Origin: Streptococcus infantis | Lineage (GTDB): Bacteria > Bacillota > Bacilli > Lactobacillales > Streptococcaceae | Length of the DNA stretch: 64,000 bases | Reading direction: 5' to 3' | Assembly (NCBI RefSeq): GCF_000960085.1 | Contig: NZ_JYGT01000004.1 | Coordinates: 1-64,000, forward strand | In this document: in pieces, positions 36,410 through 45,109 of the stretch | Position numbering within the stretch: the stretch's first letter is position 1 | Layout: each line of letters starts with the position of its first letter | Notes under the pieces: generated by a model | Told to the model about the DNA's origin: nothing | What the model saw: only the letters and a program-made list of their open reading frames with translations | The model's database searches: none | Program-made: the position numbers and the translations under genes

Positions 36410-37387
36410 TTGTTGGTTTCTATACAAGATTTAAGAAGCATTCAAGAACAATGTGATGTAGGAGAATTAGTACAGCGACTAGATGTCAGTATTGATAGAT
36501 TAACGGTTCTCTGGGATACAGACACTGGTTCCCTAAGACGAATTTTCAAAAATCTGAAACAGGCAATAAGTACAAGAGTTGACGCATTTGAAATACATGA
36601 TAACGTGCGAGATGATGTCTTTACTTTAGCTAAGGATCTTAATGAGTATGATTCAATCAATATTATATTTTTTCAATTATCCACTTATGGAGGTGAACAA
36701 TTGATTCGGATTGATTTCAATCCTAACACTTTAAAAGAATTTGATGGAATGAAAGTATGGAGGCAATTAATGTACTTTGCCAGATTGAATTCATTGACGG
36801 TACGTTTGTCTCGTTTTGATTTGGCATTTGACATTTTCAACAGGCCTGAAATCGTTAATTTGCAACATATTAAAGGTGGTGTTACACATAAGGTCTTCTA
36901 TGGTCGAGGGGGCGAATTAGAGACGAAATATTGGGGTTCTAGCGGTAGTAATGTACAAGTTAGGTTATATGATAAGAATAAAGAAATCATTGCTCACAAG
37001 CGAGAAGAGAAGCTAGATTTGGATGTGAATCCGTTTTGGTGGAGACTAGAGTTCCAACTCAGAACCAAAGCGATTGGTGAGGAGATGGTCCAAGATATTA
37101 TGAGTAGACTTGATAATTTCGGGTTTTATAAGCTAGATCATATTCGAGTGGATCAAAGAGCCTTTACAATTATCTTTCTCAACAATCCTGAACTGTTATC
37201 ATTAGCTTTTCCAAATTTAAAATCTGACAGCATCAAAAAGAAAAAAACAAGAGTCCGCAAACTATTGAGAGAAGAAACGAACCAATTTGCGGAAGAATTA
37301 AAAGAAGTATTAATACAGAATCTCCCTAAATTAAATACAGAATTAAAACTACTTGTAGGCGAGTTTCTGAATTTAGAAAATAATTAA
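36410..37387 (+). CDS. Rep_trans-family replication initiator or MobT-like relaxase
   Basis: A 325-residue protein of the replication-initiation-factor family (Tn916 Orf20 / pT181-type Rep). Visible family features are an N-terminal HTH-like part and the core IRIDFNPNTLKEF, SRFDLAFDIFN, VRLYDKNKE and WWRLEFQLR. The start is TTG 36410 with AAGGGGGGG seven bases upstream. Such proteins nick at an origin through a tyrosine and start rolling-circle replication or transfer. It is followed 11 bases later by the DUF3173 gene. Whether it serves replication, mobilisation or both is open. Confidence 0.85.
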   Translation: MLVSIQDLRSIQEQCDVGELVQRLDVSIDRLTVLWDTDTGSLRRIFKNLKQAISTRVDAFEIHDNVRDDVFTLAKDLNEYDSINIIFFQLSTYGGEQLIRIDFNPNTLKEFDGMKVWRQLMYFARLNSLTVRLSRFDLAFDIFNRPEIVNLQHIKGGVTHKVFYGRGGELETKYWGSSGSNVQVRLYDKNKEIIAHKREEKLDLDVNPFWWRLEFQLRTKAIGEEMVQDIMSRLDNFGFYKLDHIRVDQRAFTIIFLNNPELLSLAFPNLKSDSIKKKKTRVRKLLREETNQFAEELKEVLIQNLPKLNTELKLLVGEFLNLENN

Positions 37388-37398
37388 GGAGGATAACT

Positions 37399-37587
37399 AT
37401 GGATAATAATTTAATTAGCAACAAAGAATTAATTGAAATGGGCTATCGCCCTCATACAGCGAATGATATCATTCATCAGGCAAGAGAATTACTTGTATCA
37501 CGAGGCTATACATTTTATAATCGCAAACGTTTGATGGTTGTTCCAAAAAGTGTTGTAAATGAGATTCTAGGAACAGAGGTGGCGTAA
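37399..37587 (+). CDS. DUF3173 protein, probable excisionase
   Basis: A 62-residue basic protein with a helix-turn-helix-like core (NKELIEMGYRPHTANDIIHQAR) and the motif RGYTFYNRKRLMVVPKSVV. DUF3173 genes sit immediately upstream of tyrosine integrases in many streptococcal integrative elements and are thought to be recombination directionality factors. AAGGAGG precedes ATG 37399, and the integrase starts one base after its stop. Confidence 0.85.
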   Translation: MDNNLISNKELIEMGYRPHTANDIIHQARELLVSRGYTFYNRKRLMVVPKSVVNEILGTEVA

Positions 37588-37588
37588 T

Positions 37589-38728
37589 ATGGCAAGTGTT
37601 CGTTATCGAAAGCGAGGAGATAGTAACTTATGGACCTATGAAATTCGTAACGAAGGAAAAACTGTTGCTCATAATAGCGGTTTTAAAACAAAAAAACTTG
37701 CAGAGTCAGAAGCTGAACCGATTCTGCAAGAACTTCGTTTAGGGAAAAGAATTTCTAGAGATATTTCTCTTGTCGATCTATATCAAGAATGGCTTGAACT
37801 AAAAATTCTACCGAGTAGTAGGTCGGAAGAGACAAAGAAAAAATATCTTCTCCGTAAAAACACAATTGAAAGATTATTTGGAAATAAAAAAGTCACTCAA
37901 ATTCGTGCGAGTGAATACCAAAGAATAATGAATAAGTATGGGCAAACAGTTGGTAGAAATTTTCTTGGTAGATTAAATACTGGAATTCATCAGAGCATCC
38001 AAATGGCAATTGCAGACAAAGTTCTAATAGATGATTTTACACAACATGTCGAGTTATTTTCATCCAAAGAACAACAGATGACAGAAGAGAAATATTTACA
38101 TACAGAAAAGGACTATCTGGATTTACTTTTAGCAGTAAAGAGAAAATTTGATTACCAACGTTCAATTGTTCCTTATATCGTCTATTTTCTATTAAAAACA
38201 GGCATGAGGTTTGGAGAGTTAATAGCGTTAACTTGGAATGAAGTTGATTTTGACAGAGGACTGCTAAAAACATATAGGAGGTTTAATACCCTTTCTCATA
38301 AATTTGTCCCTCCAAAAAACAAAACGTCTATTCGGATGGTACCGATAGACGAAGAATGTATTAAGATATTACAAGTCCTAAAAATTGAACAGGAGAAGGC
38401 TAATAAAGAGCTAGGAATCAAGAATAGGTATAAATTGATTTTTCAGCATTATGGATATATTCACTTGGTACCAGACATTGCAAGTGTCAATAAAGCTTTG
38501 AGTGTTCTTTTAAATGAATTAGATATTTATCCAATTATCACGACAAAAGGAGCACGTCATACCTATGGAAGCTACCTCTGGCACAAAGGTTTTGACCTTG
38601 GAGTTATTGCAAAAATTCTAGGGCATAGAGATATTTCAATGTTAGTAGAAGTATATGGACACACTTTAGAGGAGAAAATTTTTGAGGAATTTAATCAAAT
38701 CAGAGATGTCTGGAAAGATTGCTCATAA
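37589..38728 (+). CDS. Tyrosine-type integrase
   Basis: A 379-residue site-specific recombinase. The N-terminal arm-binding domain (about 1-50, RYRKRGDSNLWTYEIR) and the core-binding domain (60-160) precede the catalytic domain. Catalytic residues are R207 in TGMRFGEL, K319 at the usual box-II His position, R322 in ARHTYGS, H346 in LGHRD and nucleophile Y356 in VYGHT. It ends 45 bases before attR, the usual place. It would catalyse exchange between the tRNA-Lys attachment sites. Confidence 0.95.
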   Translation: MASVRYRKRGDSNLWTYEIRNEGKTVAHNSGFKTKKLAESEAEPILQELRLGKRISRDISLVDLYQEWLELKILPSSRSEETKKKYLLRKNTIERLFGNKKVTQIRASEYQRIMNKYGQTVGRNFLGRLNTGIHQSIQMAIADKVLIDDFTQHVELFSSKEQQMTEEKYLHTEKDYLDLLLAVKRKFDYQRSIVPYIVYFLLKTGMRFGELIALTWNEVDFDRGLLKTYRRFNTLSHKFVPPKNKTSIRMVPIDEECIKILQVLKIEQEKANKELGIKNRYKLIFQHYGYIHLVPDIASVNKALSVLLNELDIYPIITTKGARHTYGSYLWHKGFDLGVIAKILGHRDISMLVEVYGHTLEEKIFEEFNQIRDVWKDCS

Positions 38729-38734
38729 AAAAAT

Positions 38735-38757
38735 GTGGGGCAAATGATGGGGCAAAT
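38735..38757 (+). repeat. Tandem TGGGGCAAA, right arm-site candidates
   Basis: GTGGGGCAAATGATGGGGCAAA lies between the integrase stop and attR, in the same direct orientation as the pair at 29131-29152 near attL. Confidence 0.65.
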
Positions 38758-38772
38758 CAGTTATAGACAAGC

Positions 38773-38825
38773 AAAAAAGCCTTGTAAATCAAGGCTTCTT
38801 CCTGTTGATTTAGATGCCCCCTGCA
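38773..38825. repeat. attR, right direct repeat
   Basis: It includes the tRNA-Lys terminator (minus strand AAGCCTTG/CAAGGCTT then TTTTTT) and the last 11 bases of the tRNA gene. The element copy restores an intact tRNA 3' end. Confidence 0.9.
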
Positions 38826-38887
38826 GGGCTCGAACCTGCGACCCATAGATTAAGAGTCTACTGCTCTACCAACTGAGCTAAGGAGGC
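38815..38887 (-). tRNA. tRNA-Lys (anticodon CTT)
   Basis: The 73-nt cloverleaf is complete: acceptor GCCTCCT pairs with AGGGGGC, the D arm is GCTC..GAGC, the anticodon stem GTAGA/TCTAT carries loop CTCTTAA, and the T arm is GCAGG-TTCGAGC-CCTGC. The discriminator is A and CCA is not encoded. It starts about eight bases after the probable 6S RNA and serves as the integration site of the element. Confidence 0.97.
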
Positions 38888-38892
38888 AAATA

Positions 38893-39083
38893 AAAAGCTG
38901 TATTGGTGCCGAAACTTCACGGTTTGTATTGAACCCGCGCAACTAAGCAGGTGGGCAACTCGCTCTAACTGAAGCTGTTTCCGTGTGAGACGGCCTACAT
39001 GCTGTTAGAAGTCTTTTGTTTCCCTAAAAATACAAAAAATAGTCGGTCAACACTTGAATGTGAAGTCGTACACCACAGCGTTT
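38893..39083 (-). ncRNA. ssrS: Probable 6S RNA
   Basis: On the minus strand a promoter (TTGATT-N16-TATCAT, about 39092-39124) precedes an RNA of about 190 nt. Its ends pair in a long closing stem: GCTGT, GGTG and ACTTCAC on the 5' side (from 39079) with GTGAAGT, CACC and ACAGC on the 3' side (to 38897). A large internal bubble and a terminal stem follow (CACGG/CCGTG; GCCC/GGGT). Size, fold and position next to rarA fit 6S RNA, which binds sigma-A polymerase holoenzyme by mimicking an open promoter. The identification is by fold and context, not by alignment. Confidence 0.7.
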
Positions 39084-39150
39084 CTATGTTTATATGATAC
39101 CACTTTTTCAAAAAAAATCAAGGGGGAAATGCAACTTTTTGAAAAGGATT

Positions 39151-40440
39151 TCACAAGTTTCGTAATTTATCAATGGTTTCCTTGCGTTGAGCCAGGGCCC
39201 GTTCGTATTTTCCACTATCTTCTGGAGAAAAGTAGCTATGGTCACGGATTTTTTCTGGTAGGTATTCTTGTTTGACCCAGTGACCTGGATAGTTATGAGG
39301 ATAGAGGTAGTCTTGGGCGTTTCCAAGCTCCTTACTTCCACTATAGTGACCATCTCGTAGGTGTCTTGGAATCGGCAGGTGCCCCGATGTTTTGAGGTCA
39401 GCCAGAGCCTTATCCATAGCCACATAGGCTGAGTTGGACTTAGGCGAGAGTGCCAGATCGATGACGACATTGGCAATGAGAATGCGAGCCTCTGGAAAAC
39501 CAATCCTCTGCGCCGCATCCAGAGCAGTGACAGTGTGAATCTGGGCATCGGGATTAGCCAAGCCAATATCCTCATAAGCAATCACAGTCAAACGACGTGC
39601 CAGGCTAGGTAGGTCACCAGCCTCTATCAAGCGAGCAGCATAGTGAAGACTGGCATCGACATCTGAACCTCGAATGGATTTCTGTAGAGCAGAGAGAACA
39701 TCATAGTGCCCATCCCCATCCTTGTCCATAGTAATGTAGCTTCTCTGGAGACTATTTTCCATGATATCGAGAGTGATATGGCGGATACCTTTATCATTTG
39801 CCGGAGTCGAAAGAACTGCTAAGTCCAGCGAGTTAAAGGCAGAACGGAGATCTCCATTGGTAGATGTTGCGATAAAATCAAGGGCATCATCATCTAACTC
39901 AACTGGGAAATCAAAACCTCTTTCAGGGTCGGTCAGGGCGATTTGAATGGCTTCTTTGACATCTTGGTTAGACAGGGGTTCCAATTCAAAAATCTGAACA
40001 CGACTGCGGATGGCTGGAGTGACAGAAAAGAAAGGATTTTCAGTTGTCGCTCCAATCATGATGACAAGTCCACTTTCCAAGAGAGGAAGGAGAAAGTCTT
40101 GTTTGGTCTTGTCTAAGCGGTGGATCTCGTCTAGGAGTAGTACAAGACCACCTGAAAACTTGGCTTCTTCGGCGATTTCTTGGAGACGTTTTTTACTATC
40201 AACTGTCGCATTAAAGGTTCGAAAGGCATACTTGGTCGTTCCAGCGATGGCCGAAGCGATACTGGTTTTTCCGATGCCCGGAGGTCCATAGAGAATCATG
40301 GATGATAGACGGTTAGCCTCCACCATGCGACGGATGATTTTTCCTGGTCCGACCAGATGTTCCTGACCGATGACCTGATCGATGGTTTTAGGGCGCATAC
40401 GAAGTGCGAGATTGTCTGGCATAGCAGTCCTTTCTAACAT
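39151..40440 (-). CDS. rarA: Replication-associated recombination protein A (AAA+ ATPase)
   Basis: A 429-residue RarA/MgsA clamp-loader-like ATPase that acts at stalled replication forks. Walker A GPPGIGKTS lies near residue 54, Walker B LVLLLDEIHRLDK near 100, and sensor 1 GATTENP near 133. The C-terminal tetramerisation region contains SDVDASLHYAARLIEAGD and YEDIGLANP. The ATG at 40438-40440 is preceded by a GGA-type site. 6S RNA and tRNA-Lys lie downstream on the same strand. Confidence 0.95.
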   Translation of the reverse strand: MLERTAMPDNLALRMRPKTIDQVIGQEHLVGPGKIIRRMVEANRLSSMILYGPPGIGKTSIASAIAGTTKYAFRTFNATVDSKKRLQEIAEEAKFSGGLVLLLDEIHRLDKTKQDFLLPLLESGLVIMIGATTENPFFSVTPAIRSRVQIFELEPLSNQDVKEAIQIALTDPERGFDFPVELDDDALDFIATSTNGDLRSAFNSLDLAVLSTPANDKGIRHITLDIMENSLQRSYITMDKDGDGHYDVLSALQKSIRGSDVDASLHYAARLIEAGDLPSLARRLTVIAYEDIGLANPDAQIHTVTALDAAQRIGFPEARILIANVVIDLALSPKSNSAYVAMDKALADLKTSGHLPIPRHLRDGHYSGSKELGNAQDYLYPHNYPGHWVKQEYLPEKIRDHSYFSPEDSGKYERALAQRKETIDKLRNL

Positions 40441-40537
40441 GGATTTTCTGATACTAATGTGGTAATATGGTAGTATCTATTTTAGCATATTTCCGAGTAT
40501 TCGGGGCGATTAAAGAGTCGTATAGAAAGAGGACAAA

Positions 40538-41008
40538 ATGGCAACATACGGATTTTTAGATGTTTTACAGGAAGAGTTGGACAAGAACTTTCCTTTTGAC
40601 TATGAGATTAGCTGGGATAAGCGCAATCATGCGGTTGAAGTGAGTTTTCTATTAGAGGCACAAAATGCTGCAGGAGTGGAGATGCTGGATGAGGACGGAG
40701 AGGTGTCATCAGACGATATCCTCTTTGAAGAAGCGGTGCTTTTTTACAACCCTGCCAAGTCAACAGTTAATGCAGAAGACTATCTCACAGTCATCCCTTA
40801 CCTGCCGAAGAAAGGTTTTTCTCGTGAATTCTTAGCTTATTTTGCCCTATTTCTCAAAGATACTGCAGAGGTTGGGCTAGATGCCCTCATGGACTTTTTG
40901 GAAGATCCAGAAGCAGAAGAATTTGTCATGGAATGGAACCAAGAAGTCTTTGAAGAAGGAAAAGTAGGCTTGGAAGAGGGAGAATTTTACCCTTATCCGA
41001 GATATTAG
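40538..41008 (+). CDS. DUF3013 family protein
   Basis: A 156-residue, strongly acidic cytosolic protein with the DUF3013 opening (YGFLDVLQEELDKNFPFDYEISWDKRNHAVEVSF, given in part). Members are restricted to lactic acid bacteria and have no known function. GAGGAC precedes ATG 40538. It is the first of a rightward run of small genes leading to prmA and rsmE. Confidence 0.8.
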   Translation: MATYGFLDVLQEELDKNFPFDYEISWDKRNHAVEVSFLLEAQNAAGVEMLDEDGEVSSDDILFEEAVLFYNPAKSTVNAEDYLTVIPYLPKKGFSREFLAYFALFLKDTAEVGLDALMDFLEDPEAEEFVMEWNQEVFEEGKVGLEEGEFYPYPRY

Positions 41009-41063
41009 AAAAGATTCTAAGTGGACATTTTTAAATAATGAATTCAAGGAGAAGGGGGAGACT

Positions 41064-41606
41064 ATGCTAGAAAAAGTCAAACAGTTTTTCAGGAGAAGGT
41101 CAGCTAAAACTGAGCCGTCAGTTGATATTCTTCCCCGCAATCGCTTTGCGGATTTAGATTTCGAGCGAGTATTGAAGTCAGGAACTCGTTGTTGTGTTGA
41201 TGAAGATGGGCACTATGTTGAGGATGGTAAAATCACATTATTTGAATTTTCTATAGACTTTGCAGAATTTGAGTTCATAGGTGATTTCAAAATTGAGGAG
41301 GAGGATCAGTTTAAGCAACTATTAGCTCGTTTGAATAGTTTTGACAATGCCATTCAGTCCCATTTGGAAAGCGAGTTGCAACAACCTATCCCTCAGTTTG
41401 CCAAGAATCTCGGCTATACTCAGAAAAGGTGGGAGAAAACCTTTTACTTCCATCCTTGGATATTAAGTTTTGATGAAAATCCTCCTAATCTTCGCTATGT
41501 TGCAGATTATGTCAATGATGAGTTTACGGTTTATTTTGCTAAAAAACATGGCAGATGGCAGGCGTACTGGGATGCAGAGTGCCAAAAGGTGATTGAAGAA
41601 AGCTAG
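41064..41606 (+). CDS. Hypothetical protein
   Basis: A 180-residue soluble protein with a basic N-terminus (VKQFFRRRSAK) and a Trp/Tyr-rich C-terminal half (KRWEKTFYFHPWILSF...YVNDEFTVYFAKKHGRWQAYW). GGAGAAGGGGG precedes ATG 41064. I recognise no family. The C-terminal pattern recalls DUF6985-like or immunity-type proteins of polymorphic toxin loci, but there is no toxin gene nearby and the likeness is weak. Confidence 0.7.
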   Translation: MLEKVKQFFRRRSAKTEPSVDILPRNRFADLDFERVLKSGTRCCVDEDGHYVEDGKITLFEFSIDFAEFEFIGDFKIEEEDQFKQLLARLNSFDNAIQSHLESELQQPIPQFAKNLGYTQKRWEKTFYFHPWILSFDENPPNLRYVADYVNDEFTVYFAKKHGRWQAYWDAECQKVIEES

Positions 41607-41655
41607 TTCGGTCTTTTACAGAGTCTAGTTGTTATCATAGGAAAGAGTAAACATC

Positions 41656-42087
41656 ATGGAATTATTGGATAAACACTTGGATTTTACGGGTTGTAAAATT
41701 GCCCTCTTTTGTGGGGAAGAGATACTGACCATCTTGCGTGATGACAAGGACAATATCCCTTGGCCCAATATGTGGGAGTTGCCAGGTGGTGGTCGTGAAG
41801 GGGACGAAAGTCCTTTCGAGTGTGCAGCGCGTGAAGTTTATGAGGAACTAGGAATTCATCTGACAGAAGAGTGCCTGATCTGGAGCAAGGTTTATCCCAG
41901 CATGCTCTATGAAGGTCGGCAGTCTGTCTTTATGGTCGGTCAGCTCAGTCAGGATCAGTTTGACAAGATCAACTTTGGAGATGAAGGACAGGCTTACAAA
42001 CTGATGAGCATTGAGGAATTTCTCAATTCTAAACAGGCAGTGCCTCAGCTACAGGGGAGATTGAGGGATTATTTGGAGGAAGAATAA
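41656..42087 (+). CDS. NUDIX hydrolase
   Basis: A 143-residue protein with an intact Nudix box from residue 46 onward, matching G-x5-E-x7-RE-U-x-EE-x-G-U: GGREGDE, then REVYEELGI. It hydrolyses nucleoside diphosphate derivatives; the substrate cannot be told from sequence (MutT-like cleaning of oxidised nucleotides is possible). The stop overlaps the next start by one base (TAATGA). Confidence 0.9.
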   Translation: MELLDKHLDFTGCKIALFCGEEILTILRDDKDNIPWPNMWELPGGGREGDESPFECAAREVYEELGIHLTEECLIWSKVYPSMLYEGRQSVFMVGQLSQDQFDKINFGDEGQAYKLMSIEEFLNSKQAVPQLQGRLRDYLEEE

Positions 42088-42488
42088 TGATTTTTGCGAT
42101 TGCAACAACCACGTTGAATAAGGAAGTTAAGCGTAAGCTAGAAACTGGACAATATTCTAGAGAAGAAGCTAAATTTATTTATATGGAATATTTAAAATTA
42201 AAGAAGCAGAGAGAAAGTGGTACGAAAGTAGCTGGGATCTCTATGGCTGTTATTTGGGGATTAATGCTTGTTTTACCCTTACTGAGTGGTAGAGGTCTCG
42301 TACTGCCCCTTTCAGTACATTTTTTATTTTTGCTACTGCTTGCAGGAATTGTTCTATTTGTTTATTATCTGATGTTTGGTATTTTTAAACAGCAGATTCA
42401 TAGCGCAATGAAAGAACACTATACAGATTTGATTGAAGAATTTAAGAAGAATAAGGATAATACAAAATGGAAACATGGCAAGAGTTAA
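42087..42488 (+). CDS. Hypothetical two-helix membrane protein
   Basis: A 133-residue protein: a charged N-terminal 45 residues, two hydrophobic helices (about 48-66 and 74-95) and a charged C-terminus ending KWKHGKS. It overlaps the NUDIX stop by one base and the prmA start by 22 bases, so it is translated within the prmA operon. No family is recognised. Confidence 0.7.
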   Translation: MIFAIATTTLNKEVKRKLETGQYSREEAKFIYMEYLKLKKQRESGTKVAGISMAVIWGLMLVLPLLSGRGLVLPLSVHFLFLLLLAGIVLFVYYLMFGIFKQQIHSAMKEHYTDLIEEFKKNKDNTKWKHGKS

Positions 42489-43417
42489 AAGTTACAGTGA
42501 AGCGTCAGGGAGAGGAGCTGGTCTCTAATCTATTGATTGAGTTAGGTGCCCAAGGGGTAGCAATCGAAGACAGCATGGACTATGTGGGAAATGTGAACCG
42601 CTTCGGTGAAATTTTCCCAGAGGTCGAGCAACAAGAAGATATCGTGGTGACTGCCTACTATCCTGAAACGGTTGATGTAGCAGCGGTTGAAGCGGATTTG
42701 CAGGCTCGCTTGGCAGAATTGACAGATTTTATGGATCTAGGAGAAGTCAAGATTGGCAAGACTGCCTTGGCTGAGGAAGACTGGGCTGACAACTGGAAGA
42801 AATACTATGAACCAGCTCGTATCACTCATGACTTGACTATCGTGCCGTCTTGGACAGAATATGAAGCAACAGCGGGAGAAAAGATTATCAAGCTGGATCC
42901 TGGTATGGCCTTTGGAACAGGAACCCACCCAACGACCAAGATGAGCCTTTTTGCCTTGGAGCAGGTCCTTCGTGGAGGAGAATCAGTGCTAGATGTAGGG
43001 ACTGGTTCAGGGGTTCTTTCTATTGCTAGCTCCCTTCTAGGTGCCAAGGAAATCTTTGCTTATGACTTGGATGACGTAGCGGTTCGCGTCGCTCAGGAAA
43101 ATATTGAGCTCAACCCAGGCATGGAAAATATCCATGTAGCCCCAGGCGATTTGCTGAAAGGGGTGGAGATTGAGGCAGATGTCATCGTGGCCAACATCCT
43201 AGCGGATATCCTTATCCATCTGACAGAGGATGCTTATCGTTTGGTCAAGGATGAAGGCTACCTGATCATGAGTGGCATTATCAAGGACAAGTGGGACATG
43301 GTGCGTGAGTCGGCTGAGTCAGCTGGATTTTTCCTCGAAACCCATATGATTCAAGGGGAATGGAATGCCTGTGTCTTCAAGAAGACTAAGGATGTCTCCG
43401 GTGTGATTGGGGGCTAG
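42467..43417 (+). CDS. prmA: Ribosomal protein L11 methyltransferase
   Basis: A 316-residue PrmA. The N-terminal L11-recognition domain ([21 protein letters not shown] opening, in part) is followed by a class I SAM methyltransferase domain with [15 protein letters not shown], motif [15 protein letters not shown] and motif [12 protein letters not shown]. It trimethylates L11. It overlaps the previous gene by 22 bases, and rsmE starts just after its stop. Confidence 0.96.
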   Translation: METWQELKVTVKRQGEELVSNLLIELGAQGVAIEDSMDYVGNVNRFGEIFPEVEQQEDIVVTAYYPETVDVAAVEADLQARLAELTDFMDLGEVKIGKTALAEEDWADNWKKYYEPARITHDLTIVPSWTEYEATAGEKIIKLDPGMAFGTGTHPTTKMSLFALEQVLRGGESVLDVGTGSGVLSIASSLLGAKEIFAYDLDDVAVRVAQENIELNPGMENIHVAPGDLLKGVEIEADVIVANILADILIHLTEDAYRLVKDEGYLIMSGIIKDKWDMVRESAESAGFFLETHMIQGEWNACVFKKTKDVSGVIGG

Positions 43418-43418
43418 T

Positions 43419-44162
43419 ATGCAGCAATATTTTGTTAAAGGCAGTGCAATCTCTCCTGTCACCATCGAGGATAAGGAAACCAGCAAGCACATGTTTCAGG
43501 TCATGCGCTTAAAAGAAGATGATGAGGTGACTTTAGTTTTTGATGATGGGATTAAGCGCTTGGCGCGCGTGGTAAATGTGGAAGCACGTCGACTGGAGCT
43601 GGTTGAGGAATTGGCTGACAATGTGGAACTGCCTATTCATGTGACCATTGCCTCTGGTTTTCCAAAAGGAGACAAGCTGGAGTTCATCACCCAGAAAGTA
43701 ACTGAACTTGGCGCTAGCCAGATTTGGGCCTTCCCTGCTGACTGGTCTGTTGCCAAGTGGGATGGAAAGAAATTGGGTAAAAAGGTTGAAAAACTAGAAA
43801 AAATCGCCCTTGGAGCAGCCGAGCAAAGCAAGCGGAATTTGATCCCAAACATCACCCTTTTTGAAAAAAAAGCAGATTTTCTATCTCAGCTGGACCAGTT
43901 TGACTCTATCGTGGTAGCCTATGAAGAGTCAGCCAAAGAAGGTGAATCAGCAGCGCTTATCCAAGCAGTCACTGAGCTTGAAAAAGGGGCTAAACTGCTC
44001 TTTATCTTTGGTCCAGAAGGTGGTCTTTCACCCGCAGAAATTGAAAGTTTTGAAGCCAAAGGAGCAGTCCTTGCAGGACTTGGGCCTCGCATCCTACGAG
44101 CAGAAACAGCGCCGCTCTATGCTTTATCTGCTATCAGTGTTTTGCTTGAATTGGAAAAATAA
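43419..44162 (+). CDS. rsmE: 16S rRNA m3U1498 methyltransferase RsmE
   Basis: 247 residues from ATG 43419 (GGGGG site upstream; a TTG at 43407 is less likely). The N-terminal PUA-like domain is followed by a SPOUT methyltransferase domain with the knotted C-terminal motifs FGPEGGLSPAEI and LGPRILRAETAPLYALS. It methylates U1498 of 16S rRNA. It is usually coupled to prmA, as here, with one base between. Confidence 0.95.
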   Translation: MQQYFVKGSAISPVTIEDKETSKHMFQVMRLKEDDEVTLVFDDGIKRLARVVNVEARRLELVEELADNVELPIHVTIASGFPKGDKLEFITQKVTELGASQIWAFPADWSVAKWDGKKLGKKVEKLEKIALGAAEQSKRNLIPNITLFEKKADFLSQLDQFDSIVVAYEESAKEGESAALIQAVTELEKGAKLLFIFGPEGGLSPAEIESFEAKGAVLAGLGPRILRAETAPLYALSAISVLLELEK

Positions 44163-44205
44163 GAAAAGCAAAAGGGTGCTTATTAATGTTAATAAAAGCC
44201 TTATC

Positions 44206-44232
44206 TAAAGCCATCTTCGGATGGCTTATTTA
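44206..44232 (+). terminator. rsmE terminator
   Basis: AAGCCATC-TTCG-GATGGCTT, a stem with a UUCG tetraloop, followed by a T-rich stretch. Confidence 0.8.
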
Positions 44233-44351
44233 TGTAAACAACCCCCCTAAAAGCTTGATTTTGTTTCCTGGTATATTTTCTAAGCACATTTCTTGAAACC
44301 CTTTCCTTCTTCTGATAGACTAATACATAGTTTGAAAAAAGGAGACTTAAC

Positions 44352-45020
44352 ATGAAAAAATTTGTTGCTGAATTAATCGGTACTTTTATGCTTGTGTTCA
44401 TCGGAACAGGAGCGGTTGTTTTTGGAAATGGTGTTGAAGGACTTGGACACCTTGGAATTGCTCTTGCCTTTGGTTTGGCAATCGTAGTCGCAGCCTTCTC
44501 AATTGGAACTGTTTCAGGTGCTCACTTGAATCCTGCTGTTTCTATCGCTATGTTTGTGAACAAACGTTTGTCATCTTCAGAACTTGTAAACTACATCCTT
44601 GGTCAAGTAGTTGGTGCTTTCCTTGCATCTGGAGCTGTATTCTTCCTCTTGGCAAATTCAGGTATGTCAACTGCAAGTCTTGGTGAAAATGCCTTGGCAA
44701 ATGGTGTAACTGTCTTTGGTGGTTTCTTGTTTGAAACAATTGCAACTTTCTTGTTTGTTTTGGTGATCATGACTGTAACTTCAGCAAGTAAAGGTAATGG
44801 GGCAATTGCTGGTTTGGTGATTGGTTTGTCATTGACTGCTTTGATCCTTGTTGGATTGAATATTACTGGTCTTTCAGTAAACCCAGCTCGTAGCTTGGCT
44901 CCTGCTGTATTGGTAGGTGGCGCAGCCCTTCAACAAGTTTGGATTTTCATCCTTGCACCAATCGTTGGTGGAGTTCTTGCAGCTCTTGTTGCTAAAAACT
45001 TCCTTGGAACTGAAGAATAA
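44352..45020 (+). CDS. Aquaporin-family channel (water or glycerol)
   Basis: A 222-residue MIP-family protein with six helices and both pore motifs, HLNPAVS in the first half and SVNPARS in the second. The short loop lengths and size are nearer AqpZ-type water channels than the longer GlpF glycerol facilitators, but several streptococcal members conduct both. AAAGGAGAC precedes ATG 44352. It is a single-gene unit between two terminators. Confidence 0.92.
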   Translation: MKKFVAELIGTFMLVFIGTGAVVFGNGVEGLGHLGIALAFGLAIVVAAFSIGTVSGAHLNPAVSIAMFVNKRLSSSELVNYILGQVVGAFLASGAVFFLLANSGMSTASLGENALANGVTVFGGFLFETIATFLFVLVIMTVTSASKGNGAIAGLVIGLSLTALILVGLNITGLSVNPARSLAPAVLVGGAALQQVWIFILAPIVGGVLAALVAKNFLGTEE

Positions 45021-45036
45021 TTGAAACGCAAAAAGC

Positions 45037-45066
45037 CTACTCTTCACATTGGAGAGTAGTTTTTTT
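45037..45066 (+). terminator. Aquaporin gene terminator
   Basis: CTACTCT pairs with AGAGTAG, followed by seven T. Confidence 0.85.
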
Positions 45067-45073
45067 GTATATT

Positions 45074-45105
45074 AAAATCCCCCACGATAAGAGGTGAGGG
45101 ATTTT
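45074..45105 (-). terminator. trxA terminator
   Basis: AAAATCCC/GGGATTTT arms, with an inner CCAC/GGTG, lie five bases beyond the trxA stop on the minus strand. Confidence 0.75.
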
Positions 45106-45109
45106 ATAA

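Larger units (their letters stand above)
28976..38825. mobile_element. Integrative element in tRNA-Lys(CTT), 9,797 bp, carrying a lactococcin-972-type locus
   Basis: A 53-bp direct repeat (28976-29028 and 38773-38825, 51 matches, the last 27 bases identical) bounds the element. The repeat spans the 3' end of tRNA-Lys and its terminator. Inside, next to attR, are a tyrosine integrase, a DUF3173 protein and a Rep_trans initiator, and at the other end a bacteriocin-type cargo. There are no conjugation genes, so it is a mobilisable or phage-satellite-like element rather than an ICE. The element is visibly A+T-richer than its flanks. Confidence 0.9.

Noticed and set aside
39054..39275. A 73-codon plus-strand frame upstream of rarA's 3' end
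   Set aside because: It crosses the 6S RNA promoter and runs antisense into rarA; no ribosome site.
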